Shown here piece by piece: positions 25,336-34,871 of a DNA stretch of 64,000 nucleotides. A program made the translations under genes and the position numbers. Position 1 is the first letter of the stretch. Every line of letters starts with the position of its first letter. The notes under the pieces were generated by a model. The model searched no databases and was not told the DNA's origin. It worked only from the letters and a program-made list of their open reading frames with translations. This DNA comes from an uncultured Candidatus Thioglobus sp. (GTDB lineage Bacteria > Pseudomonadota > Gammaproteobacteria > PS1 > Pseudothioglobaceae): contig FXLX01000002.1 of NCBI GenBank assembly GCA_900180385.1, positions 79,308 to 143,307 on the forward strand. Reading direction: 5' to 3'.

Positions 25336-26582
25336 TATTTTGATCGAGGATTTTTTCGCTCTGAATGGGTATCCTCAGGCTTGTGCCCTACTTGAGCCTT
25401 CGTCCAAAAATCAGCAACTGACTTCAGCTCTGGATTGATACTTTGTGACCGCAGTACTAAAAAATCATACGCCATACGAAAACCTTTGCTTGCCAACATA
25501 TCCTCAACCTTCTTCGGTTGCATTTTTTCAAGCTTGGTTTGCGTCATCCAAGTCTCTTTGATGCGTGCTGTTAGCCATCTTGGTAATGAGACTTGCTTTA
25601 TTTGATTAATAATAACTTCTTCTGATGCTTGACTCATTGCTAAATAAATACTTTTTTGCTTCTGTTTAATTAGTTGGTAGCGCTCATTTTGAGCTTGCCA
25701 TAAAAATACAGCGAACAAAAAAGCAGGTGTAACAGGTTTATTCATTTTGATTCTATTTGAGGTGTTATTAAGCGCAATCTTAATAAAATCATTCTTACGA
25801 GTTTGCTTAAACAAATGCCTTAATAGGTCGTATTTTTCCAGGCGTTCGTAAACTTTAAAACCATATTCATTATGAAATAACTTAAGACATTCTTCGTATA
25901 GTCTGGCTGGCGATATATTGCTGAGTAAAGGTGCCTGCTGATGAATGGCTGATTTGATTTCATCACTTAACTCAAAATTAAGTTTTGTTTGAAATCTAAC
26001 TGCTCTAATCATACGAACAGGATCTTCTTCAAACCGAACTAACGGCTCACCAATGATATGAATTTGACGAGAATCAATATCTTCCAATCCGCCAATATAG
26101 TCAAGCACCTCTTCAGTACGAACATCATAGTACAATGCATTAACTCTAAAATCACGGCGAATAACATCTTCTTCAATTTTTCCGTAACAATTATCTCGGA
26201 CAATAACACCACTTTTTGCTGTTTTAACTTGGCCAGATCTAAAAGTTGCCACCTCTAAATATTTTCTTGCTGAGAACATCACATGCACTAAACGAAAACG
26301 CCTACCAATTAAACGGGAGCGTTTAAATAATTTGTTAACCTGTTCAGGCTTGGCATTAGTAGCAATATCAAAATCTTTAGGTTTTAGATCTAATAATAGA
26401 TCGCGCACACAACCACCGACGAGATAAACTTCAAACCCTGCTTTTGCAATGGTTTGAACAACTTTAAGCGCATCTCTGTCGATCAACCTCTTATCAAAGT
26501 TGACTTTTTTTCGAACAGGATTCGAGCTTTTTTTTCTACGAAATATGTTGAAGATCGACAATCGGCTTTGGACTCCACCCAT
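25335..26582 (-). CDS. pcnB: Poly(A) polymerase I
   Basis: PcnB adds A-tails to RNA 3' ends to help their decay. The nucleotidyltransferase core reads [20 protein letters not shown] followed by DIATNA (the DxD metal site), then [23 protein letters not shown] and the RNA-binding domain ([18 protein letters not shown]). A basic C-terminus follows. I took the ATG at 26582 (415 residues), which overlaps queF by 47 bases; the longer frame from 26630 would add 16 residues inside queF and look unlike the family. folK, often next, is absent. Confidence 0.88.
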   Translation of the reverse strand: MGGVQSRLSIFNIFRRKKSSNPVRKKVNFDKRLIDRDALKVVQTIAKAGFEVYLVGGCVRDLLLDLKPKDFDIATNAKPEQVNKLFKRSRLIGRRFRLVHVMFSARKYLEVATFRSGQVKTAKSGVIVRDNCYGKIEEDVIRRDFRVNALYYDVRTEEVLDYIGGLEDIDSRQIHIIGEPLVRFEEDPVRMIRAVRFQTKLNFELSDEIKSAIHQQAPLLSNISPARLYEECLKLFHNEYGFKVYERLEKYDLLRHLFKQTRKNDFIKIALNNTSNRIKMNKPVTPAFLFAVFLWQAQNERYQLIKQKQKSIYLAMSQASEEVIINQIKQVSLPRWLTARIKETWMTQTKLEKMQPKKVEDMLASKGFRMAYDFLVLRSQSINPELKSVADFWTKAQVGHKPEDTHSERKNPRSK

Positions 26583-26934
26583 TTTGCTGGTGTTCGGCAA
26601 TAACAGACGTATAAACGCCGCCACGAACATTGAAAATAGCTTTTAAACGCATAAATCTAGGATTGGTTGCGCTAACTAAATCATTTAAAATTTCGTTAGT
26701 AACCGCCTCATGAAAGGCACCTTCATCACGAAATGACCAAATATACATTTTTAAAGATTTGAGCTCAACACACGCTTGATCGGCAATATATTCCAAATGC
26801 AGTGTGGCAAAATCAGGCTGTCCAGTTTTAGGACAAAGGCAAGTGAACTCTGGCATATCGATTTGAATAACAAAATCACGCTCAGGATTCGGATTGTCAA
26901 AAACTTCAAGTTCTTTACTAGGCTGTGAAGACAT
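26536..26934 (-). CDS. queF: NADPH-dependent 7-cyano-7-deazaguanine reductase
   Basis: QueF reduces preQ0 to preQ1 in queuosine synthesis. This is the short, single-domain type (132 residues). The signature [20 protein letters not shown] contains the E(S/L)K(S/A)xK(L/Y)-type motif, and the active cysteine lies in [13 protein letters not shown]. The reading frame overlaps the pcnB start. Other queuosine genes are not present here. Confidence 0.92.
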   Translation of the reverse strand: MSSQPSKELEVFDNPNPERDFVIQIDMPEFTCLCPKTGQPDFATLHLEYIADQACVELKSLKMYIWSFRDEGAFHEAVTNEILNDLVSATNPRFMRLKAIFNVRGGVYTSVIAEHQQNGWSPKPIVDLQHIS

Positions 26935-26997
26935 GGTTTCTTTTAGAGGAAAATGACGCTATTTTACACATCTATGGGCAAGGTTGAAATAGCGTTG

Positions 26998-28143
26998 TTA
27001 AAAAGGTTTGTCGATCAGTCGAGTGAACTTTCCATGACGATAAGCATAAAACACAGCAATTACTAGCAATACTAACAGATGAACCCACCACAAACCCACT
27101 ATAGGTAACAACTCTCCGCGCTCTAGACTAGATTTTGCCACCAATAGCGCATTGTTGTAAATAATAAATACCAATACACCAACTAACACGCCTAAATTTT
27201 TTCCACCACGTGGCGAGGCCTTTCCCAGCAAGATGCCAAAAATAGACAAAATTAACACACTGATCGGCTGGGAAAGTCGCCATTGCCATTCAGCTATTTC
27301 TTTAACGTCGCTGGAAAATAATAAATCAAAGGTTGGTTTCGACTCTGTTTTGGTAATGGCACTATCTTTTTGCTGCTTACTGCCATCAATAATCTGTAGA
27401 TCATACTGATCAAAATTTAAGATTTTTTTATTGGCCTCTGTCGGAAATCCATGATAACGCGTGCCATCTTTTAGACGTAAATAAACACTTTTGGTACTAC
27501 TGTTTGTATATTTTTGCGCTTGAGTGGCCAAAGTAATTACCGGCTCATTATCTGCCATTGCATAAATAAAGATATCCTCCATGTCTTGATCTGACTCACC
27601 ATCAATTGATTTTACTTTTGATGCGTAAAAAACCAATTCACCATTTTTGAATTCTTGAAATTCACCCTCTTTAATAAAAGAAAATTCAGAGGCATTTTCA
27701 CTACGATCCATGATTATACTACGCTGCTCTTTTGACCAAGGAATAGCAATGGTAGTTAAAAACAAGATAAAGATAAAGATAAAGATAGTCACAGGCTGAA
27801 TAAACACCATAAAGTGCTTATCACCAACACCTAGAGAGTTCATTACTATGGCCTCAGAATCTTTATAGGATTTACTGACAGCAAGAATAATTGCCAAAAA
27901 CAAGGATAGAGAAATAATCAGTGGTACATCTCGCACCATCTTAAATCCAATAATAGACATAAGATCCGCAACAGGAATATTTTGCTGCATACTTTCTTTA
28001 ATCACCAGCACCAGCTGATTGCCAAAAACAACCAATCCAATCACAATAAATACAGCCGCTAAAAACATTAACACTTGACGCATTAAGTACTTAGCTAAAA
28101 TGTTATTTTGGAGTTTTAGGGCTTTACTAAAAGATATTTTCAT
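26998..28143 (-). CDS. lptF: LPS export ABC transporter permease LptF
   Basis: LptF, with LptG and LptB, extracts lipopolysaccharide from the inner membrane. The 381 residues have six membrane helices in the typical 3+3 layout around a periplasmic beta-jellyroll domain (about 125-265): YLMRQVLMFLAAVFIVIGLV first, then VRDVPLIISLSLFLAIILAV, and a C-terminal trio starting WQWRLSQPISVLILSIFGIL. lptG normally follows but is absent here. Between LptF and LptG the gene context alone is not decisive; length and N-terminus favour LptF. Confidence 0.85.
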   Translation of the reverse strand: MKISFSKALKLQNNILAKYLMRQVLMFLAAVFIVIGLVVFGNQLVLVIKESMQQNIPVADLMSIIGFKMVRDVPLIISLSLFLAIILAVSKSYKDSEAIVMNSLGVGDKHFMVFIQPVTIFIFIFILFLTTIAIPWSKEQRSIIMDRSENASEFSFIKEGEFQEFKNGELVFYASKVKSIDGESDQDMEDIFIYAMADNEPVITLATQAQKYTNSSTKSVYLRLKDGTRYHGFPTEANKKILNFDQYDLQIIDGSKQQKDSAITKTESKPTFDLLFSSDVKEIAEWQWRLSQPISVLILSIFGILLGKASPRGGKNLGVLVGVLVFIIYNNALLVAKSSLERGELLPIVGLWWVHLLVLLVIAVFYAYRHGKFTRLIDKPF

Positions 28144-28192
28144 AAGGTTTAAAACTAGGATTAAATGCTAGTATAAACCATGAATAATGTAT

Positions 28193-29455
28193 TTATTTCT
28201 TTTGTGACATTGATGAGAAAAACTCCTCATTGGTCTTAGTCAGTTTTAATCGATCAATTAAAAATTCAGCTGCCTCAACGGTATCCATAGGATGCAATAT
28301 TTTTCTTAAAATCCACATCTTTTGTAGCTCTTTCTCATCAGTAAGCAACTCTTCACGACGCGTACCAGAAGCGTTAATATTAATCGCAGGGAATATGCGC
28401 TTTTCGCTTAAACGCCTTTCTAGGTGTAGTTCCATATTACCAGTTCCTTTGAATTCTTGATAAATCACTTCATCCATTTTGGATCCAGTATCAATCAAGG
28501 CCGTCGCAATAATAGTAATACTACCGCCATTTTCAATATTTCTAGCTGCACCAAAAAAACGCTTAGGGCGCTGTAAGGCGCTAGCATCTACACCACCAGT
28601 AAGTACCTTTCCTGAAGATGGTGCTATGGTGTTATACGCTCTTGCCAAACGTGTAATTGAGTCTAATAAAATAATAACATCTTTACCCTGCTCAGCGCGT
28701 CTCTTAGCTTTTTGAATTACCATTTCTGCCACCTGAACATGGCGCTTTGCAGATTCATCAAAGGTTGATGCAATCACTTCTCCACGCACAGTTCGGGCCA
28801 TTTCTGTTACTTCTTCTGGACGCTCATCAATCAAAAGTACAATTAATTCACATTCTGGATGATTGCGTGAAATAGAAGTGGCAATATTTTGCATAATCAT
28901 AGTCTTGCCAGCTTTTGGTGGTGCAACTAATAAGCCCCTTTGACCTTTGCCAAATGGCGCAACTAAATCAATCACACGTGCGGTGATATCCTCTGTTCCA
29001 CCATTACCAATTTCCATGGTCAGTCTTTCATCTGGATGAATAGGCGTTAATGATGCAAATGGTACGCGATTTCTAACATTTTCTGGATTTTCACCATTAA
29101 CTTCAGATACCTGAACCAATGCAAAGTATTTTTCACCTTTTTTAGGCGCTCTAATTTTTCCAGCAACCAAATCACCTGTTGATAAATTAAAGCGCTTAAT
29201 TTGATTTGGAGAGATGTAGATATCATCTGCGCCTGAAGTATAAGAGTCATCACTTGATCTTAAAAATCCATAACCATCTTGCAATACATCCAGTACACCA
29301 TCGCCAACTACCTTTTCATTATTGGCCGCCTTAGCCTTAAGAATAATAAAAATTAAAGTTTGTTTTTTGGCTCGAGAAATATTTTCTGCACCTAAAGATT
29401 GGGCCAGCTCTAACAATTCCTCTGGAGATGATTTTTTTAACTCTGATAGTTTCAT
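28193..29455 (-). CDS. rho: Transcription termination factor Rho
   Basis: Rho is the RNA-dependent hexameric ATPase that ends untranslated transcripts. The 420 residues carry the N-terminal helical domain, the cold-shock-like RNA-binding domain ([12 protein letters not shown]), the P-loop [23 protein letters not shown], the Q-loop and the R-loop region [14 protein letters not shown]. It is 105 bp downstream of trxA in the same direction, the conserved trxA-rho order. Its leader carries a 7-bp hairpin (29473-29490), and rho leaders are often autoregulated. Confidence 0.97.
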   Translation of the reverse strand: MKLSELKKSSPEELLELAQSLGAENISRAKKQTLIFIILKAKAANNEKVVGDGVLDVLQDGYGFLRSSDDSYTSGADDIYISPNQIKRFNLSTGDLVAGKIRAPKKGEKYFALVQVSEVNGENPENVRNRVPFASLTPIHPDERLTMEIGNGGTEDITARVIDLVAPFGKGQRGLLVAPPKAGKTMIMQNIATSISRNHPECELIVLLIDERPEEVTEMARTVRGEVIASTFDESAKRHVQVAEMVIQKAKRRAEQGKDVIILLDSITRLARAYNTIAPSSGKVLTGGVDASALQRPKRFFGAARNIENGGSITIIATALIDTGSKMDEVIYQEFKGTGNMELHLERRLSEKRIFPAININASGTRREELLTDEKELQKMWILRKILHPMDTVEAAEFLIDRLKLTKTNEEFFSSMSQKK

Positions 29456-29472
29456 GAATTTTCCATTATGAT

Positions 29473-29490
29473 TTGGTAAGAATTTACCAA
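29473..29490 (-). promoter_or_regulatory. Short hairpin in the rho leader
   Basis: TTGGTAA and TTACCAA form a perfect 7-bp inverted repeat around GAAT, 18 bases upstream of the rho start codon. It has no T-tract, so it is not a terminator. It may affect translation or be chance; rho genes commonly have regulatory leaders. A second weak hairpin (GAGTGC/GCACTC, 29530-29551) lies after trxA. Confidence 0.35.
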
Positions 29491-29560
29491 AGGGTGTTGC
29501 AATTTCTTGCGAATAACTGTTGTTTTAACGAGTGCTATTAATAATGCACTCTTTATATGA

Positions 29561-29887
29561 CTAGATGTTTGTATCGATAAATGCGCTTAATTCTGCCCTT
29601 GACAAAGCACCCATTTTTGTTGCAGCGACCACACCATCTTTAAACAAAAGCATTGTTGGAATGCCGCGAATGCCGTATTTTTGCGGTGTCTGGTCATTCT
29701 CATCAACATTGATTTTAGCGATAACAACCTTTCCATCATATTCATTGGCAATTTCATCCAACACGAGTGCTAAAGCCTTACAAGGACCACACCACTCTGC
29801 CCAAAAATCAACCAATACGGCTTGTGATGAATTGATGACGTCTGCCTCAAAGCTTGCATCTGTAACTGCTAAAATTTTATCGTTCAT
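29561..29887 (-). CDS. trxA: Thioredoxin 1
   Basis: A 108-residue thioredoxin with the redox site WCGPC (32-36) in [15 protein letters not shown], the cis-proline segment RGIPTMLLF, and the buried D26-type aspartate in LVDFWAEW. It reduces protein disulfides in the cytoplasm using thioredoxin reductase. It lies between glnD and rho in the same direction and has an extended -10 promoter upstream. Confidence 0.97.
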   Translation of the reverse strand: MNDKILAVTDASFEADVINSSQAVLVDFWAEWCGPCKALALVLDEIANEYDGKVVIAKINVDENDQTPQKYGIRGIPTMLLFKDGVVAATKMGALSRAELSAFIDTNI

Positions 29888-29946
29888 AGTTTTTTTAATA
29901 ATATTCTAAAATAGGAAGGAAACAGCATAGCTGCTGTGATGCGCAA

Positions 29947-29955
29947 ATTATATCA
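29947..29955 (-). promoter_or_regulatory. Extended -10 promoter for trxA
   Basis: TGATATAAT reads on the minus strand from 29955 to 29947: TGn followed by a perfect TATAAT. It lies in the glnD-trxA gap, 60 bases upstream of the trxA ATG. The leader contains ACAGCA-GCTA-TGCTGT, a small hairpin, before a GGAAGG stretch. Confidence 0.52.
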
Positions 29956-29979
29956 CTATTTAATCTAATTGCTAGGTTT

Positions 29980-32514
29980 TTACAATCTTTCTGATAAAGC
30001 TTTTTTCAAACTCAGCTGCTGCTCTTTGTTTAATGGATTGCCTTGTGCATTATGAATAAAAAAGACATCCTCAACACGTCCACCCAAAGTTGATACTCGA
30101 GCATTAACCAACGAGATATTAAGCTCATAAAGCACATAGGCAATATTGGAAAGCACTCCCACCCTATCAAGGGTATCAATCTCTAATTGTGATAAATTCC
30201 ATTTTTTATTTTCACTTAGCTTTACATGAGTTTTGTTATCAAAATACTTGTGTGAAGCTTGCTGTCTAGGTTTTGCAACACCTGTCTCAGGCGCATTTAA
30301 TACTTCTTTAATTGCTTGATGAAAATCAAGCTCATTTAAATTATCATTTTGAAGAACGCTAAGTGTATTGTAAGCATGGCCATTTTTAGTGGTTAGAATT
30401 TTCGCATCAACAATATCCATCCCCATTTTTTCTACAGCGCCAACTAGGTTAAAAAATAAACCTTTAAAATCTTTGCATAAAACAAAAATATCCACCACAC
30501 CGTCTTCAGAAACTTTAGAGCTGATCGTCATCTCTTTTAGGTTTTTATTCACCTGCAAGGATAAATGCCACAAAATATCATCTAGATCATATCTAAGATA
30601 ATAGTCCTTAGGTAAGTCGTTCAATATTACATCCACAAAATCCATCTCAAAACCATGTGCAATAGCTGACTCTATAGCATTAGTCTTATTTTCTTTAGCT
30701 CTTTGACTATTGCTTAATAAAGTATTTTCATCATCCTTTAGATATTGCTTTGTCTGGTTAAATAATTTTCTTAATAAAGAGTCCTTCCAATCATTCCAAA
30801 GATCGTCCTTTGTTGCACGAATATCTGCCACAGTTAATAAATACAAATATTCTAAAAATTCAAGCGAACCCACTGCATCAGCAAAGTTTTTAATAACTGT
30901 AGGATCATCAATATCTTGTTTTTGAGCCACACTAGACATTAGTAAATGTTTTTCAACTAACCCTACTACTAACTTTGTATCGGATAGGTTTAAATGATGA
31001 CTCTTGCAAAATTCTTTAGCATCTTGCATACCAAGCTGCGCATGATCACCCCCTCTACCTTTGGCAATATCATGAAACAATCCAGCAAGTAATAACAACT
31101 CTGGTTTTTTGATATTTTTTGATACATCACTACATAAGCTAAATTCACTTGCATATTCCATGACAAAAAAACGTCTTAAATTACGAATAACGAATAACGT
31201 ATGCTGATCTACCGTAAAAGCATGAAATAAATCATACTGCATCAACCCACTAATTCTTCCGAATGCTGGAATATATTGCTCTAATACGCCATATCGATTC
31301 ATCAATTTTAAGGCTTTATTAACACCTTGATTTTGCTGTAACAATTCAATAAACAGTCGATTGTTGTTGCGTTTTTTATGATAATTCTGATCAATCAAAC
31401 TTAAATTGTATTGCATTTGTCTAAGGGTTTCAGCACTAATGCCGCGAACATAATTATGCTTAGCAATTAATAAAAAAACCTCAATAAAAGTTGATGGCGC
31501 TTCTACAAACACCTGATCATGACTGGCATGGATATAGCCATGCGAAATTTTAAATCGACTACTTAAAACCTGTGTATTTAAAATTTTATCTTCAAGCAAC
31601 TGCAGCAAAATATCATTCAAACGACTAACCTTTGTAACCGTCTGGTAATAATCTTTCATAAAATGCTCAACTGCCATTGAGTCGCCATCTGTATAGCCTA
31701 GCATTTCTGCCACTTGCTTTTGATATTGAAAAGCCAGTCGATCTTCTCGACGAGAAGCAATTACATGTAAGGAAAACCTAACTCGCCACAGAAACAATTG
31801 AGATGTTTTTAAAATCTCATATTCATCATCGCTCAAATAATTAGAAGCAATCAAATCAAATAAAGTGTTGACATCAAAATACCACTTTGCCACCCAGGCA
31901 ACTGTCTGAATATCACGCAATCCACCAGGGCTTTCTTTGATATTAGGCTCTAAATTGTAAGCAGTATTCGAAAAACTTTCGTGTCTATTTTTTTGTTCTT
32001 TTTGCTTCTCAACTAAAAAAGATTGTGATGACCAGTCACTTAGTTTAATAACATCCTTCATTTGGTCAAAAATTCGATCAGGGCCAATAATCAATCTCGA
32101 CTCGAGCATATTAGTAACAATACTTAAATCATCGATAACCCTTTCGCAGTCTTTAATATCTCGCGTGGCGTGCCCCACCTCTAGACCAACATCCCATAAA
32201 AAAGTTAAAAACTGAGAGATTTCTTCTTGGTAAGTTTGGTGTGAGTCATTCGGGATTAGAATCAGCAGATCGATATCGGAATATAAATGCAACTCACTTC
32301 GGCCATAACCACCTACAGCAACCAAAGACAACTGCTCAGGTATATTAAATCCTTGCCAAATATCCTTTAACAATTCATCAACACCATTAGCTCTGGCTAA
32401 TACAAAACCTTCAACAGCGCTAGTAGAATTTAAAAAGCCCGCTTGTAAGGATTTTTGTAAATCTTGATATCGAGTTTTGTAACCATCTAATTGCATATAT
32501 TGGATGATAACCAT
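29980..32514 (-). CDS. glnD: Bifunctional uridylyltransferase/uridylyl-removing enzyme GlnD
   Basis: GlnD senses glutamine and modifies the PII proteins that control nitrogen assimilation. The 844 residues show the nucleotidyltransferase domain (VAVGGYGRSELHLYSDIDLL), a GlnE-like helical region, the HD domain (LAGLFHDIAKGRGGDHAQLG) that removes UMP, and two C-terminal ACT domains. The ATG follows the gltX stop directly (TAA-ATG). An internal ATG six codons on is possible. The family is usually 850-900 residues, so this is slightly short at the N-terminus. Confidence 0.95.
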   Translation of the reverse strand: MVIIQYMQLDGYKTRYQDLQKSLQAGFLNSTSAVEGFVLARANGVDELLKDIWQGFNIPEQLSLVAVGGYGRSELHLYSDIDLLILIPNDSHQTYQEEISQFLTFLWDVGLEVGHATRDIKDCERVIDDLSIVTNMLESRLIIGPDRIFDQMKDVIKLSDWSSQSFLVEKQKEQKNRHESFSNTAYNLEPNIKESPGGLRDIQTVAWVAKWYFDVNTLFDLIASNYLSDDEYEILKTSQLFLWRVRFSLHVIASRREDRLAFQYQKQVAEMLGYTDGDSMAVEHFMKDYYQTVTKVSRLNDILLQLLEDKILNTQVLSSRFKISHGYIHASHDQVFVEAPSTFIEVFLLIAKHNYVRGISAETLRQMQYNLSLIDQNYHKKRNNNRLFIELLQQNQGVNKALKLMNRYGVLEQYIPAFGRISGLMQYDLFHAFTVDQHTLFVIRNLRRFFVMEYASEFSLCSDVSKNIKKPELLLLAGLFHDIAKGRGGDHAQLGMQDAKEFCKSHHLNLSDTKLVVGLVEKHLLMSSVAQKQDIDDPTVIKNFADAVGSLEFLEYLYLLTVADIRATKDDLWNDWKDSLLRKLFNQTKQYLKDDENTLLSNSQRAKENKTNAIESAIAHGFEMDFVDVILNDLPKDYYLRYDLDDILWHLSLQVNKNLKEMTISSKVSEDGVVDIFVLCKDFKGLFFNLVGAVEKMGMDIVDAKILTTKNGHAYNTLSVLQNDNLNELDFHQAIKEVLNAPETGVAKPRQQASHKYFDNKTHVKLSENKKWNLSQLEIDTLDRVGVLSNIAYVLYELNISLVNARVSTLGGRVEDVFFIHNAQGNPLNKEQQLSLKKALSERL

Positions 32515-33897
32515 TTAATCACTTGATTTCGAAATATAATCAAGTGCCATTTGTAGTCTTGTCAATGTACGCTTTTTACCAACTAATTGAGCTACTATAT
32601 CGATATTACCAGCATTACCATTACCACTAAGCGCCAAACGAAATGGCTGACCAATCTTGCCAAAACCAATATTTAACTCGTCACACACCTGTTTAATTTG
32701 ATCTTTGATATTATCAGCAAGCCATTCATCTAATGCTGTTAACTTAGTTAGTAGTAGCTCAATAGATTGAGCGTCTTTAAATTGTTTTTGAGCTAGTTTA
32801 TCATCAAACTGTTCAAAATCTTGATAGAACATTTTTATACCGTCTGTCATCTCTACTAAGGTTTTTGAGCGTCCTTGCAAATGCTCAACAACCATCTCAA
32901 ACTTTGGCCCACCTGATACATCAACCGATTGATGCTTTAAATGCCAGGCCAACTGGTCGATCAAACGCTCAATATTAGCTGCTTTGATATATTCTTGATT
33001 TAGCCAAAGCAGTTTTTCTTGATTAAAACTAGCTGGTGCTTTATTGATATTTTTTAATTCGAATAATTCTACAATTTCATCTAGTGAAAATACCTCTTGA
33101 TCGCCATAAGACCAACCTAAGCGCACTAAATAATTTAACAAAGCTTCGGGGAGAAATCCTTCATCACGATAAGCCATTACACTCACGGCACCATGGCGCT
33201 TTGAAAGTCTTGCACCATCACTACCTAGAATCATTGGTAAATGTGCAAATTCAGGCAACGACCAATCAAGCGCCTGATATAGATTTATTTGTCTTGGTGT
33301 ATTATTAATATGGTCATCACCACGAATAACGCAATCAATTTCCATATCATGATCATCAACTACAACGGTTAAATTGTAAGTTGGCGTACCATCACTACGA
33401 GCAATAATTAGATCGTCTAGCTCTTTATTACCAATAGATATCGATCCTTTAACCGCATCTTTAAAAGTAACAAAACCTTCCAAAGGGTTTTTAAAACGTA
33501 CAACACCTGAACTGAGTTTTTTATCTCGACAACAGCCATCGTATTTAGCTTTTTCACCCTTCTCAGTAAGTTCGTCACGCAAAATTTGCAAACGTTCTTT
33601 TGAGCATTCGCAATAATAAGCTTCGTCATTGTCAAGTAATTGCTGAATAATTTCTTTATAGCGATCAAAACAATCTGTTTGATAAAAAGGCCCTTCATCA
33701 TGCGCTAAACCAAGCCAACTCATACCATCTAATATGGCGTCAACTGAAGCTTGTGTTGAACGTTCACGGTCTGTATCTTCGATACGAAGTACAAATTTAC
33801 CTGCATTTTTCTTTGCCCAGGCCCAGGCAAAAAGTGCTGTTCTAGCACCGCCTATGTGTAAATATCCTGTTGGAGATGGTGCAAACCTTGACTTCAT
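32515..33897 (-). CDS. gltX: Glutamate--tRNA ligase
   Basis: GltX charges tRNA-Glu. The 460-residue protein has the class I motifs: HIGH-type PSPTGYLHIGGARTALF (8-24) and KMSKS-type RLSKRHGAVSV. A zinc-binding insertion has CEC...C (YYCECSKERL...GCCRDK). The ATG overlaps the upstream Sel1-repeat gene stop as ATGA, and glnD begins immediately after its stop. No second gltX paralogue is seen in the window. Confidence 0.96.
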   Translation of the reverse strand: MKSRFAPSPTGYLHIGGARTALFAWAWAKKNAGKFVLRIEDTDRERSTQASVDAILDGMSWLGLAHDEGPFYQTDCFDRYKEIIQQLLDNDEAYYCECSKERLQILRDELTEKGEKAKYDGCCRDKKLSSGVVRFKNPLEGFVTFKDAVKGSISIGNKELDDLIIARSDGTPTYNLTVVVDDHDMEIDCVIRGDDHINNTPRQINLYQALDWSLPEFAHLPMILGSDGARLSKRHGAVSVMAYRDEGFLPEALLNYLVRLGWSYGDQEVFSLDEIVELFELKNINKAPASFNQEKLLWLNQEYIKAANIERLIDQLAWHLKHQSVDVSGGPKFEMVVEHLQGRSKTLVEMTDGIKMFYQDFEQFDDKLAQKQFKDAQSIELLLTKLTALDEWLADNIKDQIKQVCDELNIGFGKIGQPFRLALSGNGNAGNIDIVAQLVGKKRTLTRLQMALDYISKSSD

Positions 33898-34346
33898 GGT
33901 GTGTTTACTTTTGTAGCCTGATCATACCAAAATTGAGATTTTTCCAAATCTTGCTCAACCTCTTTACCATCCTCATAAAGCATACCAAGCGTATACATAG
34001 GGCCAGGAATACCAAACTCAGCAGCCTTTTCAAACCATTCAATAGACTTTAAGATATCCTTTTCAACACCTTCACCAGTCATATAGGCAACGCCAATCAT
34101 ATGGTGTGCAAATACATGACCTTGGTCAGCTGCCAAAAAGAAATTTTCAAGTCCTAAAGGTTGATTTTCAACCATGCCCAAGCCATTCATTTGCATCATA
34201 CCAAGACGCCACTGACTTTCAGCATTACCTTGCGCTGCAAGCGGTGCTAATAATTGATAAGCCATCGTAAAATTTTTAGTATCAAAAGCCGTTATACCAC
34301 TTGATAAATCAGCATTATAAATGTCTGTAGAGTTAGAATCGTTCAC
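33894..34346 (-). CDS. Sel1-repeat protein
   Basis: A 150-residue protein made of about three to four Sel1-like (SLR/TPR) repeats. Each has the pattern 'A..G....Q..LG..Y..G.GV..D...A..WF.KAA': AAQGNAESQWRLGMMQMNGL, VFAHHMIGVAYMTGEGVEKD, GPMYTLGMLYEDGKEVEQD. There is no signal peptide, so it is probably cytoplasmic and mediates protein contacts. It is coupled to gltX by an ATGA overlap. Specific role unknown. Confidence 0.82.
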   Translation of the reverse strand: MNDSNSTDIYNADLSSGITAFDTKNFTMAYQLLAPLAAQGNAESQWRLGMMQMNGLGMVENQPLGLENFFLAADQGHVFAHHMIGVAYMTGEGVEKDILKSIEWFEKAAEFGIPGPMYTLGMLYEDGKEVEQDLEKSQFWYDQATKVNTP

Positions 34347-34387
34347 AATTTTTCTCTAATGTAAAAAGACAATAATTTTACACGCAG

Positions 34388-34467
34388 ACAATAGGGCGCC
34401 ACTACAAACCCTGATAAAAATTTGTCGTTGTCAAAAATTATCAGGGTTTGTAGTGGCGCCCTATTGT
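34388..34467. repeat. Perfect 30-bp inverted repeat with 20-base spacer (MITE-like)
   Basis: The left arm (34388-34417) and right arm (34438-34467) are exact reverse complements, starting ACAATAGGGCGCCACTACAA. The spacer is 20 bases. It lies between the divergent Sel1 and Mth938-like genes, so it is not a terminator for either. It ends directly at a TATAAT (34468-34473) that could drive the downstream operon. The perfect arms and sharp ends suggest a small transposable palindrome or the joined ends of an insertion sequence. I saw no second copy in the window. Confidence 0.85.
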
Positions 34468-34508
34468 TATAATGGCTTAATAATCAGCAAACAAACCTTA
34501 CTCTTTAC

Positions 34509-34871
34509 GTGGAATTTAACCAACAAGATTACAATCAAAACAGCATTGTTTCAATAGGGATCGATGCTGTTCAGTTGTCTTATGCTCAACTAAAAACACC
34601 TTGTTTTATTTCTAAAAATTTCTCAACAGAAGTTGACATTCATCAACTTGATGAAATTAACAAAATTTCACTATTCCCACTAACCAACCAAGATGAAATT
34701 GATATCTTGATTATTGGCACTGGCGCCATGCCAAAATTTCTTAATGGAAAACAGCAAGTTGAAATTCAACAAATGGGAATTAACACCGAATGCATGAATA
34801 GCGAATCAGCTTGTCGAAGCTTTAATCTTTTGTTGTCTGATATTAGAAATATTGGATTGCTACTATTATGA
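34509..34871 (+). CDS. Mth938-like (DUF498) domain protein
   Basis: A 120-residue Mth938/DUF498 protein, a family that includes the mitochondrial complex I assembly factor NDUFAF3. Visible features are 'EIDILIIGTGAMPKFLNGKQ' (a nucleotide-fold-like strand-loop) and 'MGINTECMNSESACRSFNLL' typical of the family C-terminus. Its biochemical role in bacteria is unknown. It overlaps rodA by four bases (ATGA), so it is the first gene of the cell-wall operon. Confidence 0.82.
   Translation: MEFNQQDYNQNSIVSIGIDAVQLSYAQLKTPCFISKNFSTEVDIHQLDEINKISLFPLTNQDEIDILIIGTGAMPKFLNGKQQVEIQQMGINTECMNSESACRSFNLLLSDIRNIGLLLL

Noticed and set aside
34388..34467. Transcription terminator
   Set aside because: It lies between two divergent starts, so it ends neither gene, and there is no T-tract directly after either arm.
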